From Spirochaetota bacterium (GTDB lineage Bacteria > Spirochaetota > UBA4802 > UBA5368): DNA of 38,441 nt. This document shows positions 26,632 through 36,200 of the stretch, in pieces (position 1 is the stretch's first letter; each line of letters opens with the position of its first letter). The DNA is taken from assembly GCA_025457965.1 (NCBI GenBank), contig JALOTJ010000016.1, forward strand, positions 1-38,441, written 5' to 3'. A program made the translations under genes and the position numbers. Under the pieces are notes generated by a model. The model was not told the DNA's origin. It was given only the letters and a program-made list of their open reading frames with translations, and ran no database searches.

Positions 26632-26729
26632 TGATGGCGCTTACCGACGCATTCAACCGGCCGGCACGGTCCACCCATCCGCTCGAATTCCATCCTGATT
26701 CATGGCAGACGGCCATTCGTCATGAATGA
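26631..26729 (+). CDS. Unannotated 32-residue small ORF between cysK and the larE-like gene
   Basis: The ATG at 26631 shares a base with the cysK stop (TGATG). A textbook AGGAGG (26618-26623) stands 7 bases before it, a second ATG at 26634. The ORF ends at TGA 26727-26729, eight bases inside the next gene (ATGAATGA). The product begins [14 protein letters not shown] and ends WQTAIRHE, with no hydrophobic segment or known domain. The following gene has no ribosome site of its own, so translation of this ORF probably carries ribosomes to it. It may be a coupling ORF or a real small protein. Confidence 0.55.
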   Translation: MMALTDAFNRPARSTHPLEFHPDSWQTAIRHE

Positions 26730-27525
26730 AAAACTGAAACGCCTCCGGGCGATACTGGAAGAGATGGAAAGCGTCCTGGTCGCCTACTCCGGCGGGACCG
26801 ACAGCGCACTGCTCTTACGAGTGGCCCGCGACGTCCTCCACCCGAATCTCCTCGCCGTCACCGCCCGCTCGAAGACCTACCCGGTACGCGAGCTCGACGA
26901 GGCGCGCTCGATCGCCGGTTCGCTCGGAATCGAGCACATCATCATCGACACCGACGAGCTCGCGGACGAGCGCTACGCGGCAAACCCTCCCGAACGGTGT
27001 TACTGGTGCAAGCGCGCGCTGCTCGGCAGGCTCATTGCGCTCGCGGCCGAAAAAGGACTGCGTCATGTGATCGAGGGATCGAACCTCGACGATAAAGGCG
27101 ACTACCGGCCGGGTGAGCGTGCCGTCCGCGAACTCGGCGTGCGAAGCCCCCTCCGCGAGGCGGGCCTTGGCAAGAGCGAGATTCGCGAACTCGCACGAAC
27201 GATGGGTTTGCCCAACTGGAACAAGCCCGCCCAGGCCTGCCTTGCCTCGCGCTTTCCCTACGGTACACGCATCACGGCCGAGCGCCTCGACGTGGTGGAG
27301 CGCGCCGAGCGTGTGCTGGCCGACATGGGACTTTCTCAGTTCCGCGTCCGTTACCACGGGGAAATCGCCCGGATCGAAACGCTCAGGGACGAGATGCCCA
27401 TAGTGCTTGATCCCGGCACGGCTGAAAAAATCACCGCGTGTTTCCGAGAGATCGGCTTTCGCTATATCGCACTCGACATCCAGGGCTACCGGACCGGGAG
27501 CCTGAATGAGGGACTCGAACGATGA
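26722..27525 (+). CDS. LarE-like ATP-dependent sulfur transferase, three-cysteine type
   Basis: The 267-residue protein has a PP-loop SGGTDS (23-28), NPPERCYWCKR (C93, C96), IEGSNLDD and ACLASRFPYG (C173), all features of LarE. Family knowledge: LarE makes the nickel-pincer nucleotide of lactate racemase; single-Cys LarE sacrifices its own cysteine sulfur, while three-Cys forms hold a [4Fe-4S] cluster used as sulfur carrier. All three cysteines are present, so the cluster form is predicted. No larB, larC or racemase gene is nearby; the context is cysteine and methionine synthesis. Its stop overlaps the Rrf2 start (ATGA). Confidence 0.85.
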   Translation: MNEKLKRLRAILEEMESVLVAYSGGTDSALLLRVARDVLHPNLLAVTARSKTYPVRELDEARSIAGSLGIEHIIIDTDELADERYAANPPERCYWCKRALLGRLIALAAEKGLRHVIEGSNLDDKGDYRPGERAVRELGVRSPLREAGLGKSEIRELARTMGLPNWNKPAQACLASRFPYGTRITAERLDVVERAERVLADMGLSQFRVRYHGEIARIETLRDEMPIVLDPGTAEKITACFREIGFRYIALDIQGYRTGSLNEGLER

Positions 27526-27956
27526 AGCTCTCCACACGCTCCCGCTACGGCCTGAGGCTCTTATATCGGCTCGCCCTGCACTACGAGCAGGGCCCGGTTC
27601 AGCTTTCGGAGATATCCGAGAAGGAGGACATCTCCGAGAAATACCTGGGGCAGATCATCATCCAGCTTCGCTCGTCGGGACTGGTTGGCTCGGTACGCGG
27701 GGCCCAGGGCGGTTATTACCTCGCCAGACAGCCTTCGCAGCTTACCGTTAAGGATGCGCTCTCGGTACTCGAGGGATCGCTCTGCCCGGTTGATTGCGTG
27801 GAGACCAAACAATGCGACCGCGCCGCCAACTGCAGCACAAGGCGCATCTGGTCCATGCTCAACGACAGAATCAGCGAGACTCTGGCCGGGATCACCCTCG
27901 CCGACATGGTCGAGTGGCACGAAAAGGAGGCCGGTGTTTCATCATACACTATTTAA
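27522..27956 (+). CDS. Rrf2-family transcriptional regulator with IscR-type cysteines
   Basis: The 144-residue protein has the Rrf2 winged-helix N-terminus (MKLSTRSRYGLRLLYRLALH, then ISEKYLGQIIIQLR and GLVGSVRGAQGGYYLAR). Its cysteines are C88, C92, C98 and C104; the last three have the C-x5-C-x5-C spacing and positions of the [2Fe-2S] ligands of E. coli IscR. CymR-type regulators lack these. It overlaps the LarE-like gene by ATGA and lies inside the sulfur operon. It probably represses its own operon through the palindrome at 25621-25654, sensing Fe-S status or thiols. Confidence 0.9.
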   Translation: MKLSTRSRYGLRLLYRLALHYEQGPVQLSEISEKEDISEKYLGQIIIQLRSSGLVGSVRGAQGGYYLARQPSQLTVKDALSVLEGSLCPVDCVETKQCDRAANCSTRRIWSMLNDRISETLAGITLADMVEWHEKEAGVSSYTI

Positions 27957-28015
27957 AATTCGCGACGACACGGCAGTTCCATCATTCTGGAACACCGCAC
28001 CGACAGGAGGATGCG

Positions 28016-29323
28016 ATGAAAGAAGCAGACCTGCGCAGCGCCGGATTCGAGACAAGGGCCCTGCACGCCGGGCAGACGGTCGACGAGACCATGTCGCGGG
28101 CGGTCCCCATACACAGGACGAGCTCGTATCTTTTTAAAAACACGGAGCACGCCGCCAATCTCTTCGGACTCAAGGAGCTCGGGAACATCTATACGCGCCT
28201 CATGAATCCTACGCACGACGTGCTCGAGAAGCGCATGGCCTCTCTCGAGGGCGGCGCTGCCGCGGTGGCGGTCGCCTCGGGGACGGCGGCGATATACTAC
28301 TCGATCATCAACATCGCCGAGGCCGGCGACGAGATCGTCTCCGCCAACAACCTCTACGGCGGGACCTTCACGATGTTCCACGACATCCTGCCGCGCTTCA
28401 ATATCAACGTGAACTTCATCGACCCGCGCGAGCCGAAGAATTTTGAGAAGTTCATCAACAAAAAAACCCGCGCGCTTTTCATCGAGACCATCGGCAACCC
28501 CGCGCTCGACTTCGCCGACATCGACGCCATCGCCGACATCGCCCGGAAGCACCACCTGCCCCTCATCGCCGATTCGACCTTCACGCCGCCGTCCATGCTC
28601 CGACCGATCGAGCACGGGGCCGACATCGTGGTGCACTCGCTCACCAAGTGGATCGGCGGCCACGGCACGGGCATCGGCGGCGTAGTGGTCGACTCCGGCA
28701 GGTTCGACTGGACCGATCCGAAGTTCAGGCTCTTCAACGAGCCCGAGGCGAGCTACCACGGCCTGCGCTACGCGCACGACCTGGGGCCGCTGAACCCCGT
28801 GGCATTCGCGCTTCGCCTTCGCACGGTGCCGCTGAGAAACCTCGGGGCGGCCATCTCGCCCGACAACGCCTGGATATTTCTGCAGGGCCTCGAAACGCTG
28901 GCGCTGCGCATGGAGCGACATTCACAGAACGCGAAGGCGGTCGCCGAATACCTCAAAAAGCATCCCAAGGTTACCTGGGTGCGCTATCCCGGCCTGCCGG
29001 ACGATCCCTCGCACGCGGTAGCGAAGAAGTATCTGAAAAACGGATTCGGCGGGATGGTGGTCTTCGGCATCCGGGGCGGCAAGGCCGAGGGACAGCGCTT
29101 CATCGAGAACCTGGGGCTCTTCTCACACCTGGCAAACGTCGGCGACGCGAAGAGCCTGGCCATCCACCCGTCCACGACCACGCACAGCCAACTCCCCGAA
29201 GAGGACCGGCTCAAGGGAGGCATAACACCCGATCTCATCCGCCTTTCGATCGGGATCGAAACTATCGGCGACATTCTGGAGGACCTCAACCAGGCGCTCG
29301 TGAAGGCGTGCGATGCCTGCTGA
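28016..29323 (+). CDS. metY: O-acetylhomoserine sulfhydrylase, Cys/Met-metabolism PLP enzyme
   Basis: The 435-residue protein has the family N-terminus FETRALHAGQ, the ASGTAAIYYSI loop, DSTFTPP, and the PLP lysine K211 in HSLTKWIGGHG. The length and the roughly 40-residue insert (RFDWTDPKFRLFNEPEASYHG) are typical of O-acetylhomoserine sulfhydrylases rather than shorter cystathionine enzymes. Family knowledge: it forms homocysteine from O-acetylhomoserine and sulfide. ACAGGAGG lies 5 bases before the ATG at 28016. It is fifth in the sulfur operon, so sulfide is directed to both cysteine and homocysteine. Confidence 0.9.
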   Translation: MKEADLRSAGFETRALHAGQTVDETMSRAVPIHRTSSYLFKNTEHAANLFGLKELGNIYTRLMNPTHDVLEKRMASLEGGAAAVAVASGTAAIYYSIINIAEAGDEIVSANNLYGGTFTMFHDILPRFNINVNFIDPREPKNFEKFINKKTRALFIETIGNPALDFADIDAIADIARKHHLPLIADSTFTPPSMLRPIEHGADIVVHSLTKWIGGHGTGIGGVVVDSGRFDWTDPKFRLFNEPEASYHGLRYAHDLGPLNPVAFALRLRTVPLRNLGAAISPDNAWIFLQGLETLALRMERHSQNAKAVAEYLKKHPKVTWVRYPGLPDDPSHAVAKKYLKNGFGGMVVFGIRGGKAEGQRFIENLGLFSHLANVGDAKSLAIHPSTTTHSQLPEEDRLKGGITPDLIRLSIGIETIGDILEDLNQALVKACDAC

Positions 29324-30098
29324 CGATTCTCAGGCATACCTCGCCGCGATGAGCGATCGCACCGCGCTCATCCTCGGCGATACAGCCGTCCGGCGTCTTG
29401 CCGAAACGAGCGTCATTCTTTTCGGCCTGGGAGGGGTCGGCAGCTGGTGCGCCGAGGGGCTGGTGCGCACCGGAATCGGCCGGCTTGGCATCGTCGACCA
29501 TGATACCGTCTGCCCGAGCGACATCAATCGGCAGGCGCAGGCAAACACCCGCACCATCGGCCGGCCGAAGGCGGAAGCGCTGTCGGAGCGTCTGTCAGAA
29601 ATCAATCCTCATGCGCGTATCGACGCGTGCGTGAGGCGCTTCACCGCGAACAGCGGCTCCGAATTCGATATCGGCCCGTACGACTACATCATCGACTCCA
29701 TCGACTGCGTCGACGACAAGATCGCGCTCATCGAGACGGCCCTTCGTTCGGGAAAGACGCTCTTCTCGTCGATGGGGGCCGCCTCACGCACCGACCCCAC
29801 CCGTGTGCGCACCGCACCGCTGTCGAAAACGCATGGATGCCCGCTCGCCCGCGCGGTCAGACGTCGGCTTAAACAGGCCGGCGTTTCCGCGGACTTCATC
29901 TGCGTCTACAGTGACGAGCCCGCAGTCGGAAAAGGCGATGGCGACGGCGGAATGGCACACCGCGAGGCCGACGGCAGCCGAATCAGGAGCGTCAACGGCT
30001 CGCTCATTCAGGTTACGGCGGTGTTCGGTTTCGCGCTCGCGGGGCTTGTTGTTTCGGATATCGCCGGTCGACATTCAGGCGATGAGAGAATGAAGTAA
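29313..30098 (+). CDS. tcdA: TcdA-like E1 adenylating enzyme (ThiF/MoeB superfamily)
   Basis: The 261-residue protein has the nucleotide-binding FGLGGVGSWCAEGLVRTGIG (38-57), DHDTVCPSDINRQ, and YDYIIDSIDCVDDKIALI, matching TcdA (CsdL). The usual DPLA segment reads CPLA here. Family knowledge: TcdA cyclises threonylcarbamoyladenosine in tRNA using ATP, and in E. coli it lies in the csd sulfur locus. The start overlaps metY by 11 bases, with GAAGG 6 bases before it. Other E1-like roles, such as activating a sulfur carrier, cannot be excluded given the sulfur operon. Confidence 0.82.
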   Translation: MPADDSQAYLAAMSDRTALILGDTAVRRLAETSVILFGLGGVGSWCAEGLVRTGIGRLGIVDHDTVCPSDINRQAQANTRTIGRPKAEALSERLSEINPHARIDACVRRFTANSGSEFDIGPYDYIIDSIDCVDDKIALIETALRSGKTLFSSMGAASRTDPTRVRTAPLSKTHGCPLARAVRRRLKQAGVSADFICVYSDEPAVGKGDGDGGMAHREADGSRIRSVNGSLIQVTAVFGFALAGLVVSDIAGRHSGDERMK

Positions 30099-30293
30099 AC
30101 CGCCATTTGTATATATTGTTGATTTAATCCCGGATTGGATGTAATTTTAAAAACGTCGGCGAAGGCCACGGAGGATACCTGACCACCGTCTCTGAACCGT
30201 AAACCCGGAACCGCAGGATACCCTCAAATCGCCCCGGGCCGGCGAACCAGCACGAGATTCGAAAAATAACAAATACGGGCAGGAGGAGAAACC

Positions 30294-30620
30294 ATGAAAA
30301 AAACCATCACCGCGTCGATTCTTATCGCGAGCATCGCACTTACCGGATCGCTCTTCGCTCAGAAGGCGGCGCCGAAGGGCAAGGCCGCGGAGAAACAGCA
30401 GACGATGTGCCCGGTAATGGGGGGAGAAGTGGATAAAAACGTCTACGTCGACTACAAGGGCAAACGCGTCTATTTCTGCTGCACGAGCTGCGTCGAGGAG
30501 TTCAACAAGAATCCCGAGAAGTATATGAACAAGATGAGGAAAGAAGGAATTATCCTCGAGAACTCCCCGGGGGACGCGAAGGCGCCGAAGCGGCAGGATC
30601 ACAAGGGGCATAAGCATTAG
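30294..30620 (+). CDS. Secreted YHS-domain metal-binding protein
   Basis: The 108-residue protein has a signal peptide (1-22, cleavage near LFA). A YHS/TRASH-like domain follows, with C39 in CPVMGG, YVDYKGKRVYFCCTSC (C62, C63, C66) and EEFNKNPEKYM. The tail is His-rich (DHKGHKH). Family knowledge: these small domains bind Cu or other soft metals. AGGAGG lies 8 bases before the ATG. It is the first gene of the efflux operon and may play a periplasmic chaperone part like CusF, though it is unrelated to CusF by sequence. Confidence 0.85.
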   Translation: MKKTITASILIASIALTGSLFAQKAAPKGKAAEKQQTMCPVMGGEVDKNVYVDYKGKRVYFCCTSCVEEFNKNPEKYMNKMRKEGIILENSPGDAKAPKRQDHKGHKH

Positions 30621-30644
30621 AGCCCGCGACGCACGGTGAATCCG

Positions 30645-31934
30645 ATGAGCGGAGAAACGGAACATCCAATAAGCGGGCGCTTCGTTCCGATTGCGGGGTG
30701 CGTTGTCGCGCTGGCTGTCATTCTTCTTTCATCGCACGCCGCCCGCGCCATGAGCCTCGCCGATCTCGAAGCGTTCGCGATCGCGAACAACCCGCGCCTC
30801 AAGGCCATGGAGGGCGAGGTCGCAATGGCGCAGAAACGCCTTAAGCCCGCGGGTGCGCTTGACGACCCGCGCCTCAAGCTCGGCGCGAACAACCTCCCGG
30901 CCTCTGACCCCAATTTCCGCGATTCGGAGATGACTACAAAGGAAATCGGTGTTTCACAGATGATCCCGCTCGGCGGGAAGCTCTCGGCGCGCGAGGGCAT
31001 CGCCATGAGCGAATACCGGCAGGCGCGCGAGCGGCTGCGCGGTGAGAAGATCGACCTGATTACCGCCATGCGCGCGGCCTCATACGAGCTCGCCTTCGTC
31101 CGCGAGTCGATCGCGATCGTAAACGATATGAAAGCGCAGATAAGGCTCGTCATCGACGGCGAGATCGCGGCGAGCAAGTCGGGCACCGGAAGCCTCACCG
31201 GAGTCATCAAGGCTAATCTCGAGTACTCCATGATCGAGGAGGAAATCATCACCCTCACGCAGAAAGAGGCGGAAATCCTGCATACAATCCACTACCTGGC
31301 CGGCGGCGAGGCGACACTCGAGACCGACGGTCTCCTGGCACCGGCTTTTGTGCGACTTGTGCGCGACTCGCTCGAGACCGACATTCTGGCGTCCAATCCC
31401 GATCTGGCCATCCTGCGACTCGAACATGCCAGGGCGACCGACGAGGCGCGCCTTCGCCAGAGGGATCTCATTCCCGATCTCGATCTCGGCTTCTCGTACA
31501 TGCAGCGCGACAGCGGCCCCATGGGAAAGCGCGACGACATGATCTCCGGCATGGCCTCGTTCAACCTTCCGCTGTATTACGCGACGAAGAACGCACCCAT
31601 GATCGACGAGGCGAGGCTGGGACGCGAAACCGCCGGGCGGCTCTATGACGACCGGCGCAACGAGCTCCTCGCAAGGGCTCGTTCGCTCATCGATTCGCTC
31701 GCGCGATGGGAGGCCCTGTATCGTCTCTACACCGCGCAGATCATACCGCAGAGCTCTCTCGCACTCGAGTCGGCGCTCTCGCGCTACCGCACCGGCGCGG
31801 TCGAGTTCATGCCGGTGGTCGACACGCTGCGCATGCTTCTGCGCTACCGCAGGGAGGCGCTCATGGCGCTGAAGGAATACCATACCACCCTCGCCGAGAT
31901 CAAAGCCCTCACCGGGAAGGAGGTCTCTCAGTGA
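30645..31934 (+). CDS. TolC-family outer-membrane efflux protein (CusC-like)
   Basis: The 429-residue protein has a hydrophobic signal segment (about residues 16-36, ending AARA). Two outer-membrane-efflux repeats follow, opening with LADLEAFAIANNPRLKAMEGEVAMAQ and ending with LYRLYTAQIIPQSSLALESALSRYRTGAVEF. I chose ATG 30645 because GGTGA lies 5 bases before it; a GTG at 30636 is an alternative. Family knowledge: it is the outer-membrane channel of a three-part pump. The stop overlaps the GTG start of the adaptor gene (GTGA), so translation is coupled. Confidence 0.87.
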   Translation: MSGETEHPISGRFVPIAGCVVALAVILLSSHAARAMSLADLEAFAIANNPRLKAMEGEVAMAQKRLKPAGALDDPRLKLGANNLPASDPNFRDSEMTTKEIGVSQMIPLGGKLSAREGIAMSEYRQARERLRGEKIDLITAMRAASYELAFVRESIAIVNDMKAQIRLVIDGEIAASKSGTGSLTGVIKANLEYSMIEEEIITLTQKEAEILHTIHYLAGGEATLETDGLLAPAFVRLVRDSLETDILASNPDLAILRLEHARATDEARLRQRDLIPDLDLGFSYMQRDSGPMGKRDDMISGMASFNLPLYYATKNAPMIDEARLGRETAGRLYDDRRNELLARARSLIDSLARWEALYRLYTAQIIPQSSLALESALSRYRTGAVEFMPVVDTLRMLLRYRREALMALKEYHTTLAEIKALTGKEVSQ

Positions 31935-33253
31935 AACGCTCGCGCATGATCATTATCGCCGCGATCCTCATCGCCGTGGCCGCCTCCGGATACCTGTATT
32001 TCGGAACCCATCTCTTCCACGACCACGGTCCGGTGAACGCGACTCGGTACACCTGTCCCATGCACCCGCAGATCGTCAGCGACCGTCCCGGCGACTGCCC
32101 GATCTGCGGCATGAAGCTGGTCCCCCTGAAGAAGGAGGAAACGGTCGCTACACAGGAGAAGGACGCGCACGCCGGACGCGACACCGGCGACATCCCCGGC
32201 CTCGCGCCGATCACGCTTTCGTCCGCCTCGCGCGAAACGCTGGGGCTCACGTTCGGCAAGGTGGAGCGGCGCACCATACGCAGGGAGATCCGCGCCTCGG
32301 CGCGCATCATCCCCGATGAGACGCGTCTCCACCGGGTGACCGTCAAGGTGAGCGGCTGGGTCGAGAAACTCAACGTCAACCAGACGGGCCAGTTCGTGCG
32401 GCGCGGCGATCCACTGCTTTCAATTTACAGCCCGGAGATCCTCGCCGCCCAGCAGGAATACCTGTCCACTCTGCGGGCCGTAGAGCAGAGCCGCTCGATG
32501 GCGAACGAAAACTTCCGATCGAGCATTGAGGAGGTTAAAAACTCCTCCCGCGAACGCCTTCGCCTCCTCGATTTCACCGAGGCTCAGATCGCCCGCCTTG
32601 AGAACGAGCGAAAATACGAACGCACCGTCATTCTCTACGCACCCGCCACCGGTTACGTCATCGACAAGATGGTGCTTCCGGGACAGAAGATCGTAATGAA
32701 CGAACCGCTCATGACCATCGCCGACCTCTCCTCGGTGTGGGGCCAGGCCGAAATATTCGAGTCCGACCTGCCGTATATAAAAACCGGGATGCCGGTCGAG
32801 ATCGGTCTCTCGTACTGGCCCGGCAAGGTCTTTCGCGGCCGCGTCGGTTTCATCTATCCATCGCTCTCCGAGGAGACGCGCACCCTCAGGGTGCGCATGG
32901 ACATAGCCAACCCCGGCCTAGTGCTCAAAACCGGCATGTTCGCCGATGCGCGCATACTCTACAGCCCGGGCAGGCGCCTGGCCGTGCCCGAGGGCGCGGT
33001 GATGCGCACCGGAGTGCGCGACTACGTCTTCGTCGACGCCGGAGACGGCCGGATCGTCCCTCGCGCGGTGTCGCTTGGCATTCACGGCAGCGACGGCTAT
33101 TACGAGATCGTAAGCGGGCTTTCTGATGGAGAGCGTGTAGTGACCTCGGCAAATTTTCTGGTAGACTCAGAATCCTCGCTCCGCGCCGCCTTCAAATCGG
33201 TGCAGGACAGGGGCGCGCCGAAAGATAAACTTCCCGGGGAACACGTACATTGA
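31931..33253 (+). CDS. RND efflux periplasmic adaptor (CusB-like) with N-terminal metal-binding domain
   Basis: The 440-residue protein starts at GTG 31931, with AGGAGG 7 bases before it. One N-terminal membrane anchor (6-23) is followed by a heavy-metal-binding domain, YTCPMHPQIV then DCPICGMKLVP (C42, C56, C59). The membrane-fusion-protein core follows: VSGWVEKLNVNQTGQFVRRG, a helical hairpin near 170-230, and YAPATGYVIDKMVLPGQKI. Family knowledge: adaptor between inner-membrane pump and outer-membrane channel, delivering Cu(I)/Ag(I). The stop overlaps the TTG start of the pump gene. Confidence 0.9.
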   Translation: MKRSRMIIIAAILIAVAASGYLYFGTHLFHDHGPVNATRYTCPMHPQIVSDRPGDCPICGMKLVPLKKEETVATQEKDAHAGRDTGDIPGLAPITLSSASRETLGLTFGKVERRTIRREIRASARIIPDETRLHRVTVKVSGWVEKLNVNQTGQFVRRGDPLLSIYSPEILAAQQEYLSTLRAVEQSRSMANENFRSSIEEVKNSSRERLRLLDFTEAQIARLENERKYERTVILYAPATGYVIDKMVLPGQKIVMNEPLMTIADLSSVWGQAEIFESDLPYIKTGMPVEIGLSYWPGKVFRGRVGFIYPSLSEETRTLRVRMDIANPGLVLKTGMFADARILYSPGRRLAVPEGAVMRTGVRDYVFVDAGDGRIVPRAVSLGIHGSDGYYEIVSGLSDGERVVTSANFLVDSESSLRAAFKSVQDRGAPKDKLPGEHVH

Positions 33254-36200
33254 TAAAAAAGCTCATACATTTCTCCGCGTATAACCGTCTGCTCGTCATC
33301 TTCGTCGTGGCCGCGGCGATCGTCTATTCCCTGTACACCATGAAGAACATCCCGCTCGACGCCATCCCGGATCTCAGCGACACGCAGGTGATCATCTACT
33401 CGCGCTGGGACCGCAGTCCTGACATCATCGAGGACCAGGTGACCTACCCCATCATCTCCTCTCTTCTGGGCGCGCCGAAGGTCAAGACCATCCGCGGCTT
33501 CTCGGACTTCGGCTTCTCGTACGTCTACGTAATTTTCGAGGATGGCACCGACCTCTACTGGGCGCGCAGCCGCGTCATCGAATACCTCTCGAAGATACAG
33601 GGCTCGCTTCCGCCGGGGGTGAAGACCGAGATGGGCCCCGACGCAACCGGCGTTGGATGGGTGTACCAGTATGCTCTCGTCGACAAGGCAGGCACGCACG
33701 ACCTCTCGAAGATCCGCGCCTACCAGGACTGGTACCTGCGCCTGGCGCTGCAAAGCGTGCAGGGCGTCGCCGAGGTCGCCTCGATCGGCGGCTTCGAGAA
33801 ACAGTACCAGGTGATCGTCGACCCCAACCGGTTGCAGAGCTTCGGCGTCTCGCTCATGGACGTGATGGAGGCCATCAGGAGCAACAACAACGAGGCCGGC
33901 GGGCGCCTGGTCGAGTTTAGTGGACGCGAATTCATGGTGCGCGCCCGGGGCTACATAAAGAGCACGGAAGAGCTCGCGCGCGTCGCCGTGAAGGCGGGGC
34001 CAGGCGGCACACCGGTGCTCCTGGGAAGCGTGGCCACGGTTACGACCGGTCCGCAGCTACGCCGGGGCGTTGCCGACTTCAATGGCACGGGCGACACTGT
34101 GGGCGGAATCGTGGTTATACGACATAAAGAAAACGCCCTCAATGTCATCGAGCGCGTAAAGGAAAAGATCGAAGAGATTAAGCCCTCATTCCCCGAGGGA
34201 GTGGAACTCGTCACCGTGTACGACCGCTCCGATCTCATTCTGCGCTCCATCGACACGCTTAAACATGAACTTATTCTGGCGATGATCATCGTTTCTCTGG
34301 TCATTCTCCTTTTCCTGTGGCACATACCGTCGGCGCTTGTGCCCATCATCACGATACCCGTGGCGGTGGTGCTCGCCTTCATTCCCATGTATCACGCGAA
34401 CATCAGCTCGAACATCATGAGTCTCTCGGGCATCGCGATCTCGATCGGCGTGCTCGTCGACGGCGCGATCGTCGAGGTCGAGAACGCGTACAAGAAACTC
34501 GAGCTGTGGATTGAAAACGGGAGGAAGGGGGACTTCCACGAAGTGCGTCTCGAGGCGCTCATGGAGGTGGGCCCCTCGGTCTTTTTCTCGCTCCTGGTCA
34601 TCGCCGTCTCCTTTCTTCCCATATTCACGCTGGTGGACCAGGAAGGAAGGCTTTTCACGCCCCTCGCCTGGACCAAGACGCTCACCATAGCGATCGCGGC
34701 GCTCCTCGCGGTGACACTCGACCCGGCGGTGCGCATGCTCTTCTCACGCGTCGATCCGTTTAAATTCCGTTCTCGCCGCCTCTCGGGGGCCATGAACGCC
34801 GTGTTCGTCGGAACCTATTACCCCGAGGAAAAACATCCCGTCAGTAAAATACTTTTCCGCATTTATGAAGGGCCGTGCCGCTGGGTGCTCGCGCATCCAC
34901 TGAAGACCATCGGCACGGCCTTCCTGATGGTGGCCGTTTCAATCCCGGTGTACTTCAAACTGGGTTCGGAATTCATGCCGCCGCTCAACGAGGGCACCAT
35001 ACTCTACATGCCCACCACGCTTCCCGGCATTTCGGTTACCGAGACCTACCGGCTGCTTGTTACGCAGGACCGCCTGCTCGCCTCCTTCCCCGAGGTGCAG
35101 AGCGTTTACGGCAAGGCCGGGCGCGCCGAGACCTCGACCGACCCGGCGCCCTTCTCGATGATGGAGACGACCGTGGTACTGAAGCCCGCCGACCAGTGGC
35201 GCGAGAAGAAGCGCTGGTACTCCTCGTGGGCGCCGGAGCCGCTCAAGGCGCTCCTCCGGCCCGTGTGGCACGACCGCATCTCGTACGAGGAGCTCATCAC
35301 CGAGATGGACACGGCGCTACGGATACCGGGAGTCTCCAACGCATGGACCATGCCGATCAAAGGACGCATCGACATGCTCACCACGGGCGTCCGCACGCCC
35401 ATCGGCATCAAGGTGTTCGGGCCCGACCTTAATGAGATCCAGCGGGTCGGCGAATCGATCGAAAAACTCCTCTACAACCTTCGCGGCACGCGCAGCGTCT
35501 TCGCCGAGCGCGTGGGCGGCGGCTATTACCTTGACATCGAGCCGAAGCGAGACTCGCTCGCGCGCTACGGCCTCTCCATCGCCGACGTTCAGGACGTGGT
35601 AATGAACGGTATCGGCGGGGACACCCTTTCGGTCGCGATCGAGGGGCGCGAGCGCTATTCGATCAACCTGCGCTACCCGCGCGAACTGCGAAGCGATCTC
35701 GAGAGCATGGGCCGCGTTCTCGTAACAACGAAAGGAGGCGTGCATGTGCCGCTTCGGGAGCTTGCCGATCTCAAACTGAGTTATGGCCCGTCGATGATAC
35801 GCGACGAAAACGGCATGCTCGCCGGCTACGTTTACGTGGACGTCGCGGGGCGCGATATCGGATCGTACGTCGACGAGGCAAAGAAAATCGTATCCGATTC
35901 AGTGAAGCTTCCCACCGGCTATTCGCTGGCGTGGAGCGGTCAGTACGAAAATATGCAGCGCGTCCGCGCGCGCCTCGCGGTCATCATCCCCATCACGCTC
36001 TTTTTCATATTTCTGCTACTCTACCTCAACACTCGCTCGGCGGTGAAGACCGGCATCGTCATGCTCGCCGTTCCGTTTTCGGCGATCGGCGCGATCTGGC
36101 TGATGTACCTTCTCGGCTACCAGGTCTCCATCGCCGCATGGGTGGGCATCATCGCGCTCATGGGGCTCGACGCCGAGACAGGAGTTTTCATGCTGCTCTT

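Noticed and set aside
27953-28921. 322-codon open frame opposite the O-acetylhomoserine sulfhydrylase
   Set aside because: Arg/Val/Asp-rich shadow frame of a well-supported gene.
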